Below are positions 17,513-26,173 of a DNA stretch of 64,000 nucleotides, piece after piece. The notes under the pieces are model-generated. The model saw only the letters and a program-made list of their open reading frames with translations, was not told the DNA's origin and ran no database searches. A program made the translations under genes and the position numbers. Each line of letters begins with the position of its first letter. Position 1 is the stretch's first letter. The stretch comes from Ktedonospora formicarum (lineage in GTDB: Bacteria; Chloroflexota; Ktedonobacteria; Ktedonobacterales; Ktedonobacteraceae), in the NCBI RefSeq assembly GCF_016587355.1, contig NZ_BNJF01000001.1, positions 1,674,001-1,738,000 on the forward strand. The letters run 5' to 3'.

Positions 17513-18678
17513 TAGGCACGACTCCCTTCTGCCAGAGACTCATACGAACGCGCTAGATCGGTGGTTGAAGGTATGCCCCGAGATGAGAGACGACTATCGT
17601 AGAGGTGGCAAGATACTAATTGCTGAGGCTTCTCTGCCGTCGCAGATTGCAAAGATGGAACAACAGTGGTACAGGGTTCGAATGCGAGAGGGCAACGCTC
17701 ACGAAACGGGCAGCCCGATGGAATAGCGCGTAGATCAGGAGGCGATCCAGGGATACCAACCATCTTACGAATCGGCCCATGCAAACTAGGGAAAGCATTG
17801 AGCAATCCATAGCTATATGGATGGCGTGGATGCTCATAAATATCCTGGCTCGACGCCTTCTCGATCATCTTCCCAGCGTACATAATCGCTATCTGATCGG
17901 AAAGCTCCAACAGTAGAGACAGGTCATGAGTAATAAAGATCAGAGCAGTCGAAAACTCGCGGCAGAGGTCGCTAATCAACTGCAGGATTTCACGCTGTAC
18001 AACCACATCGAGCGCGGTCGTAGGCTCATCCATGATGATCAATTCAGGGTTGAGCGCCAGAGCAATAGCGATTACGGCGCGCTGACGCATACCACCGCTC
18101 AACTCATGCGGATAACTGTTCAAGCGATCAGCGGCAATGCCCACTAGATTGAGCAGTTCAGACGCACGCTTCTTACGCTGGCTTGGACCCATGTCTGGGC
18201 GATGCGCCTTCAACACATCAGTGATCTGATCTCCAACGGTCATCACTGGATTAAGCGCGTTCATAGCGCTCTGGAAGACAATCGAGATCTCGCTCCAACG
18301 AAAAGCACGTAACTCCGACGGTGAGAGTTGTAAGACATCAATGGCCTCACTACCATTGTTCTTATTCGCTCTTCCGCTCTTTGGTAGCTTGCTCTGCACC
18401 AATGGGGAAGCCCCTTCTTCCCGGCCACGTGGATAATAGAGCACTTCGCCACCTGTCACATAGGCAGGAGGTCGTAACAAACGCGAAACCGCATAGGCCA
18501 ATGTTGATTTACCACACCCACTCTCACCCGCTAGGCCCAGTATTTCACCACGACGCAATACGAAACTGACATCACGTACCGCATGTACGGCACCATTGGA
18601 GGCGAAGTAATCAACGCTCAGGTTGTTCACCTCCAGTAAGATGTCCTTTGACTGCTTACCGACAGCCGAGTCCTGCAT
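17512..18678 (-). CDS. Opp/Dpp-type ABC importer ATPase (OppD-like)
   Basis: 388-aa ABC ATPase. Walker A GESGCGKST near residue 55, Q-loop VFQSAMNALNPVM, signature LSGGMRQRAVIA, Walker B LIIMDEPTTALD and H-loop ITHDLSLL are present. The C-terminal oligopeptide-transporter extension has a Cys cluster (CPFRERCPLAFEPC). An insertion of about 35 residues between Walker A and the Q-loop (PRGREEGASPLVQSK region) is longer than in typical OppD. It overlaps the upstream permease gene by 1 nt and the downstream ATPase gene by 1 nt. Confidence 0.93.
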   Translation of the reverse strand: MQDSAVGKQSKDILLEVNNLSVDYFASNGAVHAVRDVSFVLRRGEILGLAGESGCGKSTLAYAVSRLLRPPAYVTGGEVLYYPRGREEGASPLVQSKLPKSGRANKNNGSEAIDVLQLSPSELRAFRWSEISIVFQSAMNALNPVMTVGDQITDVLKAHRPDMGPSQRKKRASELLNLVGIAADRLNSYPHELSGGMRQRAVIAIALALNPELIIMDEPTTALDVVVQREILQLISDLCREFSTALIFITHDLSLLLELSDQIAIMYAGKMIEKASSQDIYEHPRHPYSYGLLNAFPSLHGPIRKMVGIPGSPPDLRAIPSGCPFRERCPLAFEPCTTVVPSLQSATAEKPQQLVSCHLYDSRLSSRGIPSTTDLARSYESLAEGSRA

Positions 18679-19718
18679 TATTTCACCACTTTCTTGAGCT
18701 TGATATCCCTGGGAATCGGTTCAGCGCGCAGGCGCGGATTAGCGATCTCATCAATACCAAAATTGATGAGGGCCAGTCCCGAGCCCAGTAATGCAATGCA
18801 GATACCGGGTGGAACAAACCACCACCAGAGACCAAGTATCAAAGCGTTTGTTTTCTGAGCCCAATAAAACATCCATCCCCAACTAACGGCGTTGAGGTCA
18901 CCCAGGCCCAGAAATTCTAGCGATGCTGATGCTAGAATAACATAAATCGTCGTACTTACAAAGCCTGCGGCAACAATTGATATTTCATTGGGCAAAATCT
19001 CAAAGAAGATAATGCGCCAGGTCTTCTCGCCACAAGCTCGCGCGGCAACCACAAACTCACGACTCCGCATAGAAAGCGTCTGCGCGCGCAGCACGCGTGC
19101 GCCCCAGGCCCAACTCGTCAAAACGACGATCAGAGCCACCATTTGAGGACCGCGCGGAAAGTAGGACGCCAGAACAATCGCCAGAGGCAATGCCGGAAGC
19201 ACCAAAAAGATATTTGTCACCAACGAGAGCACTTCGTCAACCAGACCACCGAAGTAGCCACCAATCAGGCCCACAATAATAGAGAGGCAGGTCACCGCGA
19301 CCCCGGTAATCAGACCCCACATAATCGAATTACGCGTGCCATAGACGAGTTGACTAAAGATATCTTGGCCGGTCACAGTCGTCCCGAGCCAATGCGCGGC
19401 AGAGGGTGCGGCCTTGGAATCATTGGTTAGCAGGGTAGGATCGGTATGCACGAAAAAGGGGCCAAAAATCGCAGCCAGAATAAAGAAGGCCACAATGGCG
19501 CTCCCAACCGCTACTTTCTTATTGGAGGTTAGAGCACGCCAGAAAACACCTATGCCGCCAATCAAACGCACATGTAAGGGATTACTCAGAGGGAGAGCCA
19601 CCGGGACGGCTGTCGTCAGATTCGTCTCAGCGGAAGTTTCAACATTGATCGCCGCCGTCGCCGCGATGGGTTCGTTCATATTATCGGGCGTGGGAGGCCA
19701 CTGCGAAGCATCACTCAT
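18678..19718 (-). CDS. Opp/Dpp-type ABC importer permease (OppC-like)
   Basis: 346-aa inner-membrane permease. A polar N-terminal tail is followed by one anchor helix (AVGSAIVAFFILAAIFGPFF) and a BPD_transp_1 domain with about five more helices. The coupling EAA loop reads AARACGEKTWRIIFFEILPN. The start at 19718 follows AAAGGAG; an upstream ATG would run into the preceding permease gene. The stop overlaps the OppD-like start by one base and the upstream permease gene ends 1 bp before it, so the three genes are tightly coupled. Confidence 0.92.
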   Translation of the reverse strand: MSDASQWPPTPDNMNEPIAATAAINVETSAETNLTTAVPVALPLSNPLHVRLIGGIGVFWRALTSNKKVAVGSAIVAFFILAAIFGPFFVHTDPTLLTNDSKAAPSAAHWLGTTVTGQDIFSQLVYGTRNSIMWGLITGVAVTCLSIIVGLIGGYFGGLVDEVLSLVTNIFLVLPALPLAIVLASYFPRGPQMVALIVVLTSWAWGARVLRAQTLSMRSREFVVAARACGEKTWRIIFFEILPNEISIVAAGFVSTTIYVILASASLEFLGLGDLNAVSWGWMFYWAQKTNALILGLWWWFVPPGICIALLGSGLALINFGIDEIANPRLRAEPIPRDIKLKKVVK

Positions 19719-19719
19719 C

Positions 19720-20715
19720 TTACGCGCTCCTTTCCTGACGCACACGTGGATCAAGCATCGTGTAGAGCAGATCAGCGAGGAAGTTCGCTCCCAGCACAGC
19801 CAGAGCGATAATCAGGAACACGCCCTGAACCAGCGCGTAATCTTGCCCCTGCACAGCTTGCAGCAGCGTATAGCCGATACCGGGATAAGAGAAGACAATT
19901 TCCGTCAATAACTGGCCACCAACAATTGTCCCCAACGAAAGAGCAAAGCCCGCGACGTTAGGTAGGATCGCATTACGAGCGGCATACGCCAACATGACAC
20001 GCCTGGTATGCAGGCCCTTGGCGCTTGCCATCAGCACATAATCCTCGGAAAGTGTCGTAATCATCGAGTTACGCATGACCAGCAGCCAACCCGAAACGGA
20101 GGAGAGCACAATCGTGAGAGCAGGCAGAATTCCATGATAGAGAGCGCTCCCAATAAAGTCGAAAGTCCAGCCAATATCTAGCCTGGTATCAAACCCATCG
20201 GAGAAGGGGAACCAGCCTAGAGTGTACCCAAACACATACACAATCAACAAAGCCAGCCAGAAATATGGAATCGAGGCCAGAAAGGTCGTCGCTGGAGCGA
20301 GAAAGGTATCCACAAATGAGCCACGCTTCCAGGCCATAACAACGCCAAGCAAACAACCAAGGCCAAAGCTCACGAGCACTGCGATAGCACCCAGAATGAT
20401 TGTCCACTCAATTCCCTGACCGATCACATCTTTGACCGGCGTAGGATAGTTGGTGAGCGAGATCCCCAGTTGCCCATGCAGCAAATCGCCCAGATATTTA
20501 AAATACTGTATATAAAGAGGATCGCTATTATTCAAACCGAACGCGGCTTGCAGGGCCTTGGCCGTCTCTGGCGCAAGGTGGCCTTGCCGCTCAAAACGCA
20601 ACATCATCGCTTGAGCAGGGTTACCTGGAGCCATGCGCGGAATGAAGAAATTCAGCGTGACTGAAGCCCAGAGAGCTATACAATAGAATAGAATGCGACG
20701 CAGCAGGTGACGCAT
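19720..20715 (-). CDS. Opp/Dpp-type ABC importer permease (OppB-like)
   Basis: 331-aa permease with an N-terminal helix (ILFYCIALWASVTLNFFIPR), the OppB-family N-terminal region with PRMAPGNPAQ, and a BPD_transp_1 domain. The EAA loop is SAKGLHTRRVMLAYAARNAILP. I chose the ATG at 20715 because AAGGAG precedes it. It is the first permease gene after the substrate-binding-protein gene, from which it is separated by a hairpin that may limit read-through. Confidence 0.92.
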   Translation of the reverse strand: MRHLLRRILFYCIALWASVTLNFFIPRMAPGNPAQAMMLRFERQGHLAPETAKALQAAFGLNNSDPLYIQYFKYLGDLLHGQLGISLTNYPTPVKDVIGQGIEWTIILGAIAVLVSFGLGCLLGVVMAWKRGSFVDTFLAPATTFLASIPYFWLALLIVYVFGYTLGWFPFSDGFDTRLDIGWTFDFIGSALYHGILPALTIVLSSVSGWLLVMRNSMITTLSEDYVLMASAKGLHTRRVMLAYAARNAILPNVAGFALSLGTIVGGQLLTEIVFSYPGIGYTLLQAVQGQDYALVQGVFLIIALAVLGANFLADLLYTMLDPRVRQERSA

Positions 20716-20830
20716 ATCGGTACTCCTTAGTAGCATACGTGCCCAACCCGCACATGCCAGGATAATTCAAGGATTATCGGACACTCCTCCAATTTGCGGT
20801 GTAAAGAGGATGCGGTAAGAGAGGAGAAAA

Positions 20831-20858
20831 TGGAGATGGTCATGGGTGACCATCTCCA
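20831..20858 (-). terminator. Hairpin terminator/attenuator between the binding-protein and permease genes
   Basis: A perfect 12-bp stem (20831-20842 with 20847-20858) and a 4-nt loop are followed, on the minus strand, by TTTTCTCC. It lies 15 bp past the binding-protein stop. As a leaky intrinsic terminator it would give more binding protein than permease, a common arrangement in ABC operons. Confidence 0.8.
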
Positions 20859-20873
20859 CGCGTCTCGGATAGA

Positions 20874-22565
20874 CTATGCCGCTGGTGTCAGGTTCAAGAC
20901 AACAATCAAGTTGTCAGGAGCGGAATAGGCAGCACCGACAGCATAAGGGTTGTTCTTATCAGGCCAGCCAGTGAAGTTCTTGGAACTATACTCATACCAG
21001 GCGGCAGCATTCACCAGAGGTACTACTGGAAGCTTTTCAGCAAAGATCTTCTGTAGACCCATGATAGCTTCCTTCTGCTTTGCCGGGTCAGTTGTAGAAG
21101 CATAATCGTTCAACAACTTGTCGGTTTCTTTGTCGTTCCACTTCTCCCAGTTAAAGCCATTAGGAGAGAGGTTGGCACTATTGAGGTGTGTATTGTAGAG
21201 GTAGTAAGGTGTGGGGCCACCGAACAGACCACCAATCAGCATCTCATACTTACCATTGTTACGAGCATCAAAGTATGCGGTATCCTGGATCGCATTGATG
21301 TTGACATTAATGCCGATATCTTTCAGGTTCTGCTTGATCACCTGGCACATCTGTTCCCAATCGGTCCAGCCAGAGACCACGGTCAGATCGAAAGACATCG
21401 CTTTACCACTCTTGTCGGTGAAGTTGCCATCAGAGCCTTTTTTGTAGCCCGCATTCTGAAGCAGTTGAATGGCCTTGTCTTTGTTAGCGGTTGTCTGCGC
21501 GTTCGCATAGGCAGGATCGAGGAAATCCTTGTTGTTTGGCAAGATCAAGCCAGTGGTGCTCGCAGGCTCAACGTAACCACTCTCAGCCTGCTTTGACAAC
21601 TGTCCGCGATCAAGCGCGGCACTGATCGCCTGGCGAACCGCTACATCATTGAAGGGGGCCTTGGTCAGATTGAGGTACAGACCAAAGACATCGGTTGGAG
21701 TCATCCAGTAGTGGTTGTGCGCAGGATCTTTCGCAACAAAGGTGCTGTCCAGGTCAGGCGCGAAGAAGCTGCCCCAGTCGATCTCACCTTTCGCCAGCTT
21801 CAACTGTAAGGTGGTATTGTCTTTGACGGAGGGATAGTCCAGTTCGTCAACTTTGACCTTATCAGCCTGCCAGTAAGAGGGATTCTTGTCGTAAATTAGC
21901 AGTTGAGCTGAGAACTTCTTCAGCTTATAGGGACCAGTTCCAACGGGATTCTCGTTAGCATAGGTCGTAGGGTCGCCAGCACTCTCGAAGATATGCTTAG
22001 GGACGATGAAGGTTTGCCCGGCAATGTACCAGAGCAGAGGAGGATAAGCCTTTTTGAAGGTAATCGTCACGGTTTTGCTATCGGACGAGCTGACGCTATC
22101 CAGATAACCGCCAGCCCAGAGGCCAGAAGAATCGGCAGCTTTATACTGCTTGAGCATATTGAAAGTAAAGACAACGTCGTCTGCGCTAAAGTCTTTACCA
22201 TCGTTCCACTTAACACCATCGCGTAAAGTGAAGGTCAATTGCTTGCTATCGTCGCTCCATTTATAGCTTTCCGCCAACCAGGGTTTGCTAGAACCATCGA
22301 TCTTGTTGAAATAAAAAAGGGTTTCATAAACCATGCCCTTGATACCCTCATTAGCAGTAGGGTTGTAGGGGCTAAGTGCCTTGGTAAAATCGCCACCAAC
22401 ATGTGCGCCAATGTTGAGGATGGAATGCTTGCTCCCCTGAGTGGAACCCCCACCACAGGCGGCCAACAACAGAGCCATTAAAACCAACATTGAACAGAGC
22501 CACATGCCAACACCCGTCTTTTTGCGTGACAGCAATGTCCGCAACCGAGATGAGACAGAAGACAT
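20874..22565 (-). CDS. Family-5 extracellular solute-binding lipoprotein
   Basis: 563-aa SBP_bac_5 (OppA/DppA-like) protein. After a basic N-terminus there is a lipoprotein signal with lipobox LLLAAC near residue 38, so the mature protein is probably tethered to the membrane. Family features include the WSDDSKQLTFTLRDGVKWNDG and VRQAISAALDR regions. The ATG at 22565 is used because AGGAGG precedes it; a 38-codon upstream extension lacks support. First gene of the importer operon. A DasR-like operator at its distant promoter (23101-23150) suggests an amino-sugar or chitin/peptidoglycan-derived ligand rather than only peptides. The substrate is inferred. Confidence 0.9.
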   Translation of the reverse strand: MSSVSSRLRTLLSRKKTGVGMWLCSMLVLMALLLAACGGGSTQGSKHSILNIGAHVGGDFTKALSPYNPTANEGIKGMVYETLFYFNKIDGSSKPWLAESYKWSDDSKQLTFTLRDGVKWNDGKDFSADDVVFTFNMLKQYKAADSSGLWAGGYLDSVSSSDSKTVTITFKKAYPPLLWYIAGQTFIVPKHIFESAGDPTTYANENPVGTGPYKLKKFSAQLLIYDKNPSYWQADKVKVDELDYPSVKDNTTLQLKLAKGEIDWGSFFAPDLDSTFVAKDPAHNHYWMTPTDVFGLYLNLTKAPFNDVAVRQAISAALDRGQLSKQAESGYVEPASTTGLILPNNKDFLDPAYANAQTTANKDKAIQLLQNAGYKKGSDGNFTDKSGKAMSFDLTVVSGWTDWEQMCQVIKQNLKDIGINVNINAIQDTAYFDARNNGKYEMLIGGLFGGPTPYYLYNTHLNSANLSPNGFNWEKWNDKETDKLLNDYASTTDPAKQKEAIMGLQKIFAEKLPVVPLVNAAAWYEYSSKNFTGWPDKNNPYAVGAAYSAPDNLIVVLNLTPAA

Positions 22566-23100
22566 GAAAGACCTCCTGACGCCAAAGGGCATATCTGCCC
22601 ATGCATGAATATTCTTTTCCTTATAAGAAAACCCAAGCGCGTCCTTATTGAGGCGAACCCTAATGTGCCTCAACGGCAAGCTCAGATGTTCGGTAAGGAG
22701 TCCGCGCTAGCCGTGACAGCGGCGTTGGTTTTCGCATAAGGCTTCAACAAAGAAAGGACGAGATCTCCACAATGAGACAGGCAAACCCGCATAGTTTGCC
22801 ACATAAGATCGGTAAGCGTCTGGATAATCGATTCTATTTGCCCTAGCATGTACAGAAGAACAGCAAGCCTAAACATGAGATAGTTCGCCACGGCAAAATT
22901 ATCGAATCACATATGGACACAAGGACAACTCGACAAAATCTTCTCTATGCAAATTAGTCGTCTAATGCAGCCACCCATACAGGTACTGCGTCTTCATCAA
23001 TCCTTTCTACTGAAAGCCTGCGAAACTTGTCAGACCTATAATTCCAACCCAGGCTCTCCCCTTTCTATTAATTCGAGAGGAGCTTGAAGGTCTTGCTAGT
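22566..23100. other. Long leader region of the importer operon
   Basis: About 530 bp between the predicted transcription start (near 23094, minus strand) and the binding-protein start. No convincing gene was found; the 69- and 66-codon frames on the minus strand have no ribosome-binding site or recognisable motif. The leader may hold regulatory RNA structure, or there may be a second promoter nearer the gene that I could not recognise. Confidence 0.45.
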
Positions 23101-23129
23101 ACTTTAACTCTTCTTTCCGCAAATGTCAA
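23101..23129 (-). promoter_or_regulatory. Promoter of the ABC importer operon
   Basis: On the minus strand a perfect -35 TTGACA (23124-23129), 17-bp spacer and -10 TAAAGT (23101-23106). The DasR-like operator abuts the -35 on its upstream side. Confidence 0.65.
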
Positions 23130-23150
23130 GTCATCTAGACCACTAGACCA
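23129..23150. promoter_or_regulatory. DasR/NagR-like operator 1 (importer promoter)
   Basis: A 22-bp element with core TCTAGACCACTAGACCA (23134-23150). Its first 16 bp match 13 of 16 positions of the dre consensus ACTGGTCTAGACCACT bound by GntR/HutC amino-sugar repressors. The same element, one base different, recurs at 23417-23438. It touches the -35 of the importer promoter. Confidence 0.75.
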
Positions 23151-23416
23151 AGATTTACAACCTTTACCTATTCTAAAGACAGATAATACACCATTACGCC
23201 CTGACACCTGTTCTCAAGTGGTTTCAAGGCCTTTCTTAATACATCCTTACTTACCAAAAAATCACAAAATGTAGATCCATTTGTGAATTAATGTCTTCAT
23301 AATACTACGCATTATTAGCTGGTAATTATCTCGCAAATTTTGCATCTCGCGAAACTCTTTTTTTCGTCATGCATCCATGTGCTCTCAAGAAACAGAGGAA
23401 CTTCAGCCATTCAGTC

Positions 23417-23438
23417 AGTCGTCTAGACCACTAGACCA
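23417..23438. promoter_or_regulatory. DasR/NagR-like operator 2 (SIS gene promoter)
   Basis: Second copy of the 22-bp element, identical to the first except for one base. The first 16 bp match 14 of 16 positions of the DasR dre consensus. It lies directly upstream of the extended -10 of the SIS-domain gene, where a bound repressor would cover the -35 region. Confidence 0.78.
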
Positions 23439-23445
23439 TTTAATA

Positions 23446-23454
23446 TGCTATAGT
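23446..23454 (+). promoter_or_regulatory. Extended -10 promoter of the SIS-domain gene
   Basis: TGCTATAGT, with no recognisable -35 because the operator occupies that stretch. Predicted start near 23461, about 50 nt before the ATG at 23513. Confidence 0.6.
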
Positions 23455-23512
23455 AGAGAGTAAGCCACTATCAACTATTACCACTCATACAATTCAACAC
23501 CGGAGGTTGCGA

Positions 23513-24547
23513 ATGTCATCGCTACTGGAACAGGAAATATATAGTCAGCCAGAAGTTATCGCGCGCCTACTCGATCAAGAAACGCGCCACATTGAAGAGA
23601 TCGTCAACAAGTTACCGCCATTTGACTATGTTCTGATTGCTGCCCGTGGCTCATCCGATCACGCTGCGACTTACGCCAAATATGCCTGGCCGATCATGGC
23701 AGGCTATCCTATCGCGCTCGCCGCCCCCTCTCTGCACACGCTCTACCATAAAGCCCCACGTATGAATGGAGCCCTGGTCGTCGGTATCTCGCAGTCGGGA
23801 CAATCACCAGATATTGTCGCGGTCCTCGAAGAAGGAAAGCGCCAGGGTCGTCCAACGATTGCGATTACCAATGATGGCACATCCCCTCTGGCTGCTGCCG
23901 CCGACCACGTGGTGGAATTGCACGCCGAGCGCGAACGTAGTGTGGCGGCAACCAAGACCTACACCGCCCAACTGGCTGCCATGATGATCTTCGCCGCAGC
24001 CCTGAGCGGTGAGAAACAGCGTCTGGCGGAGATACAGCGGTTACCCGATGCAATGGCGCAAACATTGGAGGGTGCAGCAACTCTCACACAGCGCACCGAG
24101 CGCTATCGCTATATGGAAGAATGCGTTGTAATTGGTCGCGGCTACAATTATGCGACAGCCTTTGAGCTTGGCTTAAAATTAAAGGAACTGACTTATGTGA
24201 TGGCAAGCTCCTATTCATCGGCAGACTTCCGCCATGGTCCCATCGCTACCATCGATAGTGGCATGCCTGTCTTCCTGGTCGCACCACAGGGCGCAACCTA
24301 TGCGGATATGCTTGAACTAGCAAAGGATTTGAAGAAGCGCGAGGCGGAACTCCTTGTCATTTCAGAGGAACAACAAATCCTGGATCTGGCAACCACCCAG
24401 CTTTCACTCCCGGCTGCGATACCAGAGTGGCTCAATCCCATCACAGCGATCCTACCAGGACAGGTCTTTGCCCTTCATCTTACACTAGCTAAAGGGCTCA
24501 ATCCAGATGTGCCGCGTGGCTTGAATAAGGTGACACTGACCCTCTAG
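23513..24547 (+). CDS. SIS-domain amino-sugar isomerase/deaminase (NagB-II-like)
   Basis: 344-aa protein with tandem SIS domains, resembling the isomerase half of GlmS without the glutaminase domain. Members of this group act as glucosamine-6-phosphate deaminases (NagB-II) or related ketose/aldose isomerases. Motifs: AARGSSDHAA near 45 (sugar-phosphate binding), GISQSGQSPD near 85, ERSVAATKTYTAQ near 145 and SSADFRHGPIA near 240. The ATG at 23513 has GGAGG 6 nt upstream. With nagA and the sugar kinase nearby it would complete GlcNAc to fructose-6-phosphate. Convergent with nagA. Confidence 0.87.
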   Translation: MSSLLEQEIYSQPEVIARLLDQETRHIEEIVNKLPPFDYVLIAARGSSDHAATYAKYAWPIMAGYPIALAAPSLHTLYHKAPRMNGALVVGISQSGQSPDIVAVLEEGKRQGRPTIAITNDGTSPLAAAADHVVELHAERERSVAATKTYTAQLAAMMIFAAALSGEKQRLAEIQRLPDAMAQTLEGAATLTQRTERYRYMEECVVIGRGYNYATAFELGLKLKELTYVMASSYSSADFRHGPIATIDSGMPVFLVAPQGATYADMLELAKDLKKREAELLVISEEQQILDLATTQLSLPAAIPEWLNPITAILPGQVFALHLTLAKGLNPDVPRGLNKVTLTL

Positions 24548-24594
24548 CATTTCTCCCTATTCACTTCTTGCACCAGCGATAGGCACTCAGATAC

Positions 24595-24640
24595 AAAGAG
24601 GGGATGACGCAGGTAGATTTACCAGCATCATCCCCTCTTT
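24595..24640. terminator. Bidirectional terminator between the SIS gene and nagA
   Basis: AAAGAGGGGATGACGC (24595-24610) pairs with 24625-24640 with one mismatch; A/T-rich ends give U tracts in both directions. It sits between two convergent stop codons. Confidence 0.88.
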
Positions 24641-24652
24641 GGGAGCTACTAT

Positions 24653-25846
24653 TTACTGCTCAAGCAAAGCCAAGCGCTCATCCCAGCCATTCTGTGCATA
24701 GACAACTTTACCTTGGCGGATCGTGGCCTGCAAAGCGAGCGACTCATCAAGAATAACAAAATCAGCATCATAGCCCTCCCGGAGAAGGCCCTTGCGATCA
24801 GCAACCTTAATTGAGCGTGCAGCATTGTAAGAGAGCATGCCGGATGCTTCTTGTAAGTTGACACATGTCATCTCCAGAATATTCCGTAGCCCCTGATCTA
24901 GTGTCAAAATACTTCCCGCGAGTGAGCCATCCTCAAGACGAGCCGCCCCACAAAGCGCACGCGCGATCTGACCTCCGAATTCGAAGACACTATCAGGAAT
25001 ACCAGCTCCCGCTTGAGCATCTGTAATAACAACTGTTCGCTGAGGGCTGAGCATCTTCACCAGAGCAGACATAACTGCGGGATGCACATGCACACCATCA
25101 GCGATCAACTCGCCTGTCACATGCTCGGATTGAGCCACAGCGGCCAGTGGTCCTGGCGCCCGATGTAGTAGAGGTTGCATGGCATTAAAACAATGCGTCA
25201 TGTGTGTTATACCCAGCTCTATTGCCTCCTGGGCCTGATCATAATTCATGTCGGTATGCCCCATGCTCATTGTCACGCCCGCAGCCAGGAGGCTCTGAAT
25301 CATCTCGCGTGCTCCTGGAAGCTCAGGCGCAATGGTCACCAGTTTCAAATGTCCATTCGTCAATTCAAGCAATCGCTCTGTTTCCTCGGGTTTTGGTATA
25401 CGGAGCCAGATTGGCGGATGCGCTCCACGCCTTTTCTCATTGATATAAGGGCCTTCCAGAAAAATACCCAATGGCTCAGCCCCCTGACGGTCGTGTTGCC
25501 ACTGCTCAATCGCGCTTGCAGCAGTCTGGAGTTGAGCTTCCGGCATACAATTGGGAGTACCAACAACAGCTACAAGAAACGATGTAACACCAGTCGAAGC
25601 AACCCAACGCGTATAGTTCTCGATTTCTTGCGCGTCAGTGGTATGGAGATTATGACCTCCTCCGCCATGCGTATGAACATCAATAAAACCTGGCAAAATG
25701 AGCATCTTCGAGGCATCAATTACATTCCCACTATCTACTTTCGCATGCTGTACCGCTTGAATGGTTCCATTTTCGATGGTCAGATCCCCTGAAGCCACAT
25801 CCATAGTGGCATCTACTAGCCGGGCACCCCGTAGTGTAAATGACAT
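24653..25846 (-). CDS. nagA: N-acetylglucosamine-6-phosphate deacetylase
   Basis: 397-aa amidohydrolase that removes the acetyl group of GlcNAc-6-phosphate, giving glucosamine-6-phosphate and acetate. The metal site opens with PGFIDVHTHGGGGH near residue 55. EGPYINEKRRGAH near 130, SMGHTDMNYDQ near 195, THCFNAM near 215, ADGVHVHP near 250 and the catalytic Asp in VVITDAQ near 275 all fit NagA. The ATG follows AGGAG. It is transcribed towards the SIS gene from the intergenic region shared with gntR, where a NagR-like operator overlaps its promoter. Confidence 0.95.
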   Translation of the reverse strand: MSFTLRGARLVDATMDVASGDLTIENGTIQAVQHAKVDSGNVIDASKMLILPGFIDVHTHGGGGHNLHTTDAQEIENYTRWVASTGVTSFLVAVVGTPNCMPEAQLQTAASAIEQWQHDRQGAEPLGIFLEGPYINEKRRGAHPPIWLRIPKPEETERLLELTNGHLKLVTIAPELPGAREMIQSLLAAGVTMSMGHTDMNYDQAQEAIELGITHMTHCFNAMQPLLHRAPGPLAAVAQSEHVTGELIADGVHVHPAVMSALVKMLSPQRTVVITDAQAGAGIPDSVFEFGGQIARALCGAARLEDGSLAGSILTLDQGLRNILEMTCVNLQEASGMLSYNAARSIKVADRKGLLREGYDADFVILDESLALQATIRQGKVVYAQNGWDERLALLEQ

Positions 25847-26014
25847 GAATTACTCTCCTTAAAGTAAACAAATACATGGACTGACCTCAATCCACACTTA
25901 GACCAATTCCTTAACATGTATCGCACATAATGGGTAAATACTCAAGTCTCCCCTATTTCTCTACTGAGTAGCTTGACGTTCCACTCTATTTATGAGATTA
26001 TTGGGAAGGCTAGC

Positions 26015-26033
26015 TGGTATATACAACATACCA
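26015..26033. promoter_or_regulatory. NagR/YvoA-like operator between nagA and gntR
   Basis: TGGTAT and ATACCA flank a 7-nt spacer; the left part reads TGGTATATACAAC, close to the NagR operator pattern TGGTATAGACAAC. It covers the likely nagA transcription start. A weaker half-site (TTGGTCTAAG on the minus strand) lies at 25897-25906. Confidence 0.6.
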
Positions 26034-26042
26034 ATTATACCA
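26034..26042 (-). promoter_or_regulatory. Extended -10 promoter of nagA
   Basis: On the minus strand TGGTATAAT, an extended -10 with perfect TATAAT (26034-26039). Predicted start is near 26027, inside the operator, giving a leader of about 180 nt. Confidence 0.6.
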
Positions 26043-26173
26043 TCTCGTCGTTTGCTTCATGCAGATCAGCAAGCACACTGGCACAACCATAGCCATCATC
26101 CAGCCTAGCAACGCAGCTAACCATCCGCTTCAGAGGGCATCTATTGGCTCCTGAAGCTCTGATCGGAAAAGGT

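Noticed and set aside
17660..17690. GGGTTCGAATGCG resembling a tRNA T-arm
   Set aside because: It lies within the coding sequence of the OppD-like ATPase and no cloverleaf can be formed.
22682..22891. 69-codon minus-strand frame in the importer leader
   Set aside because: No ribosome-binding site and no recognisable family; its hydrophobic composition is not convincing.
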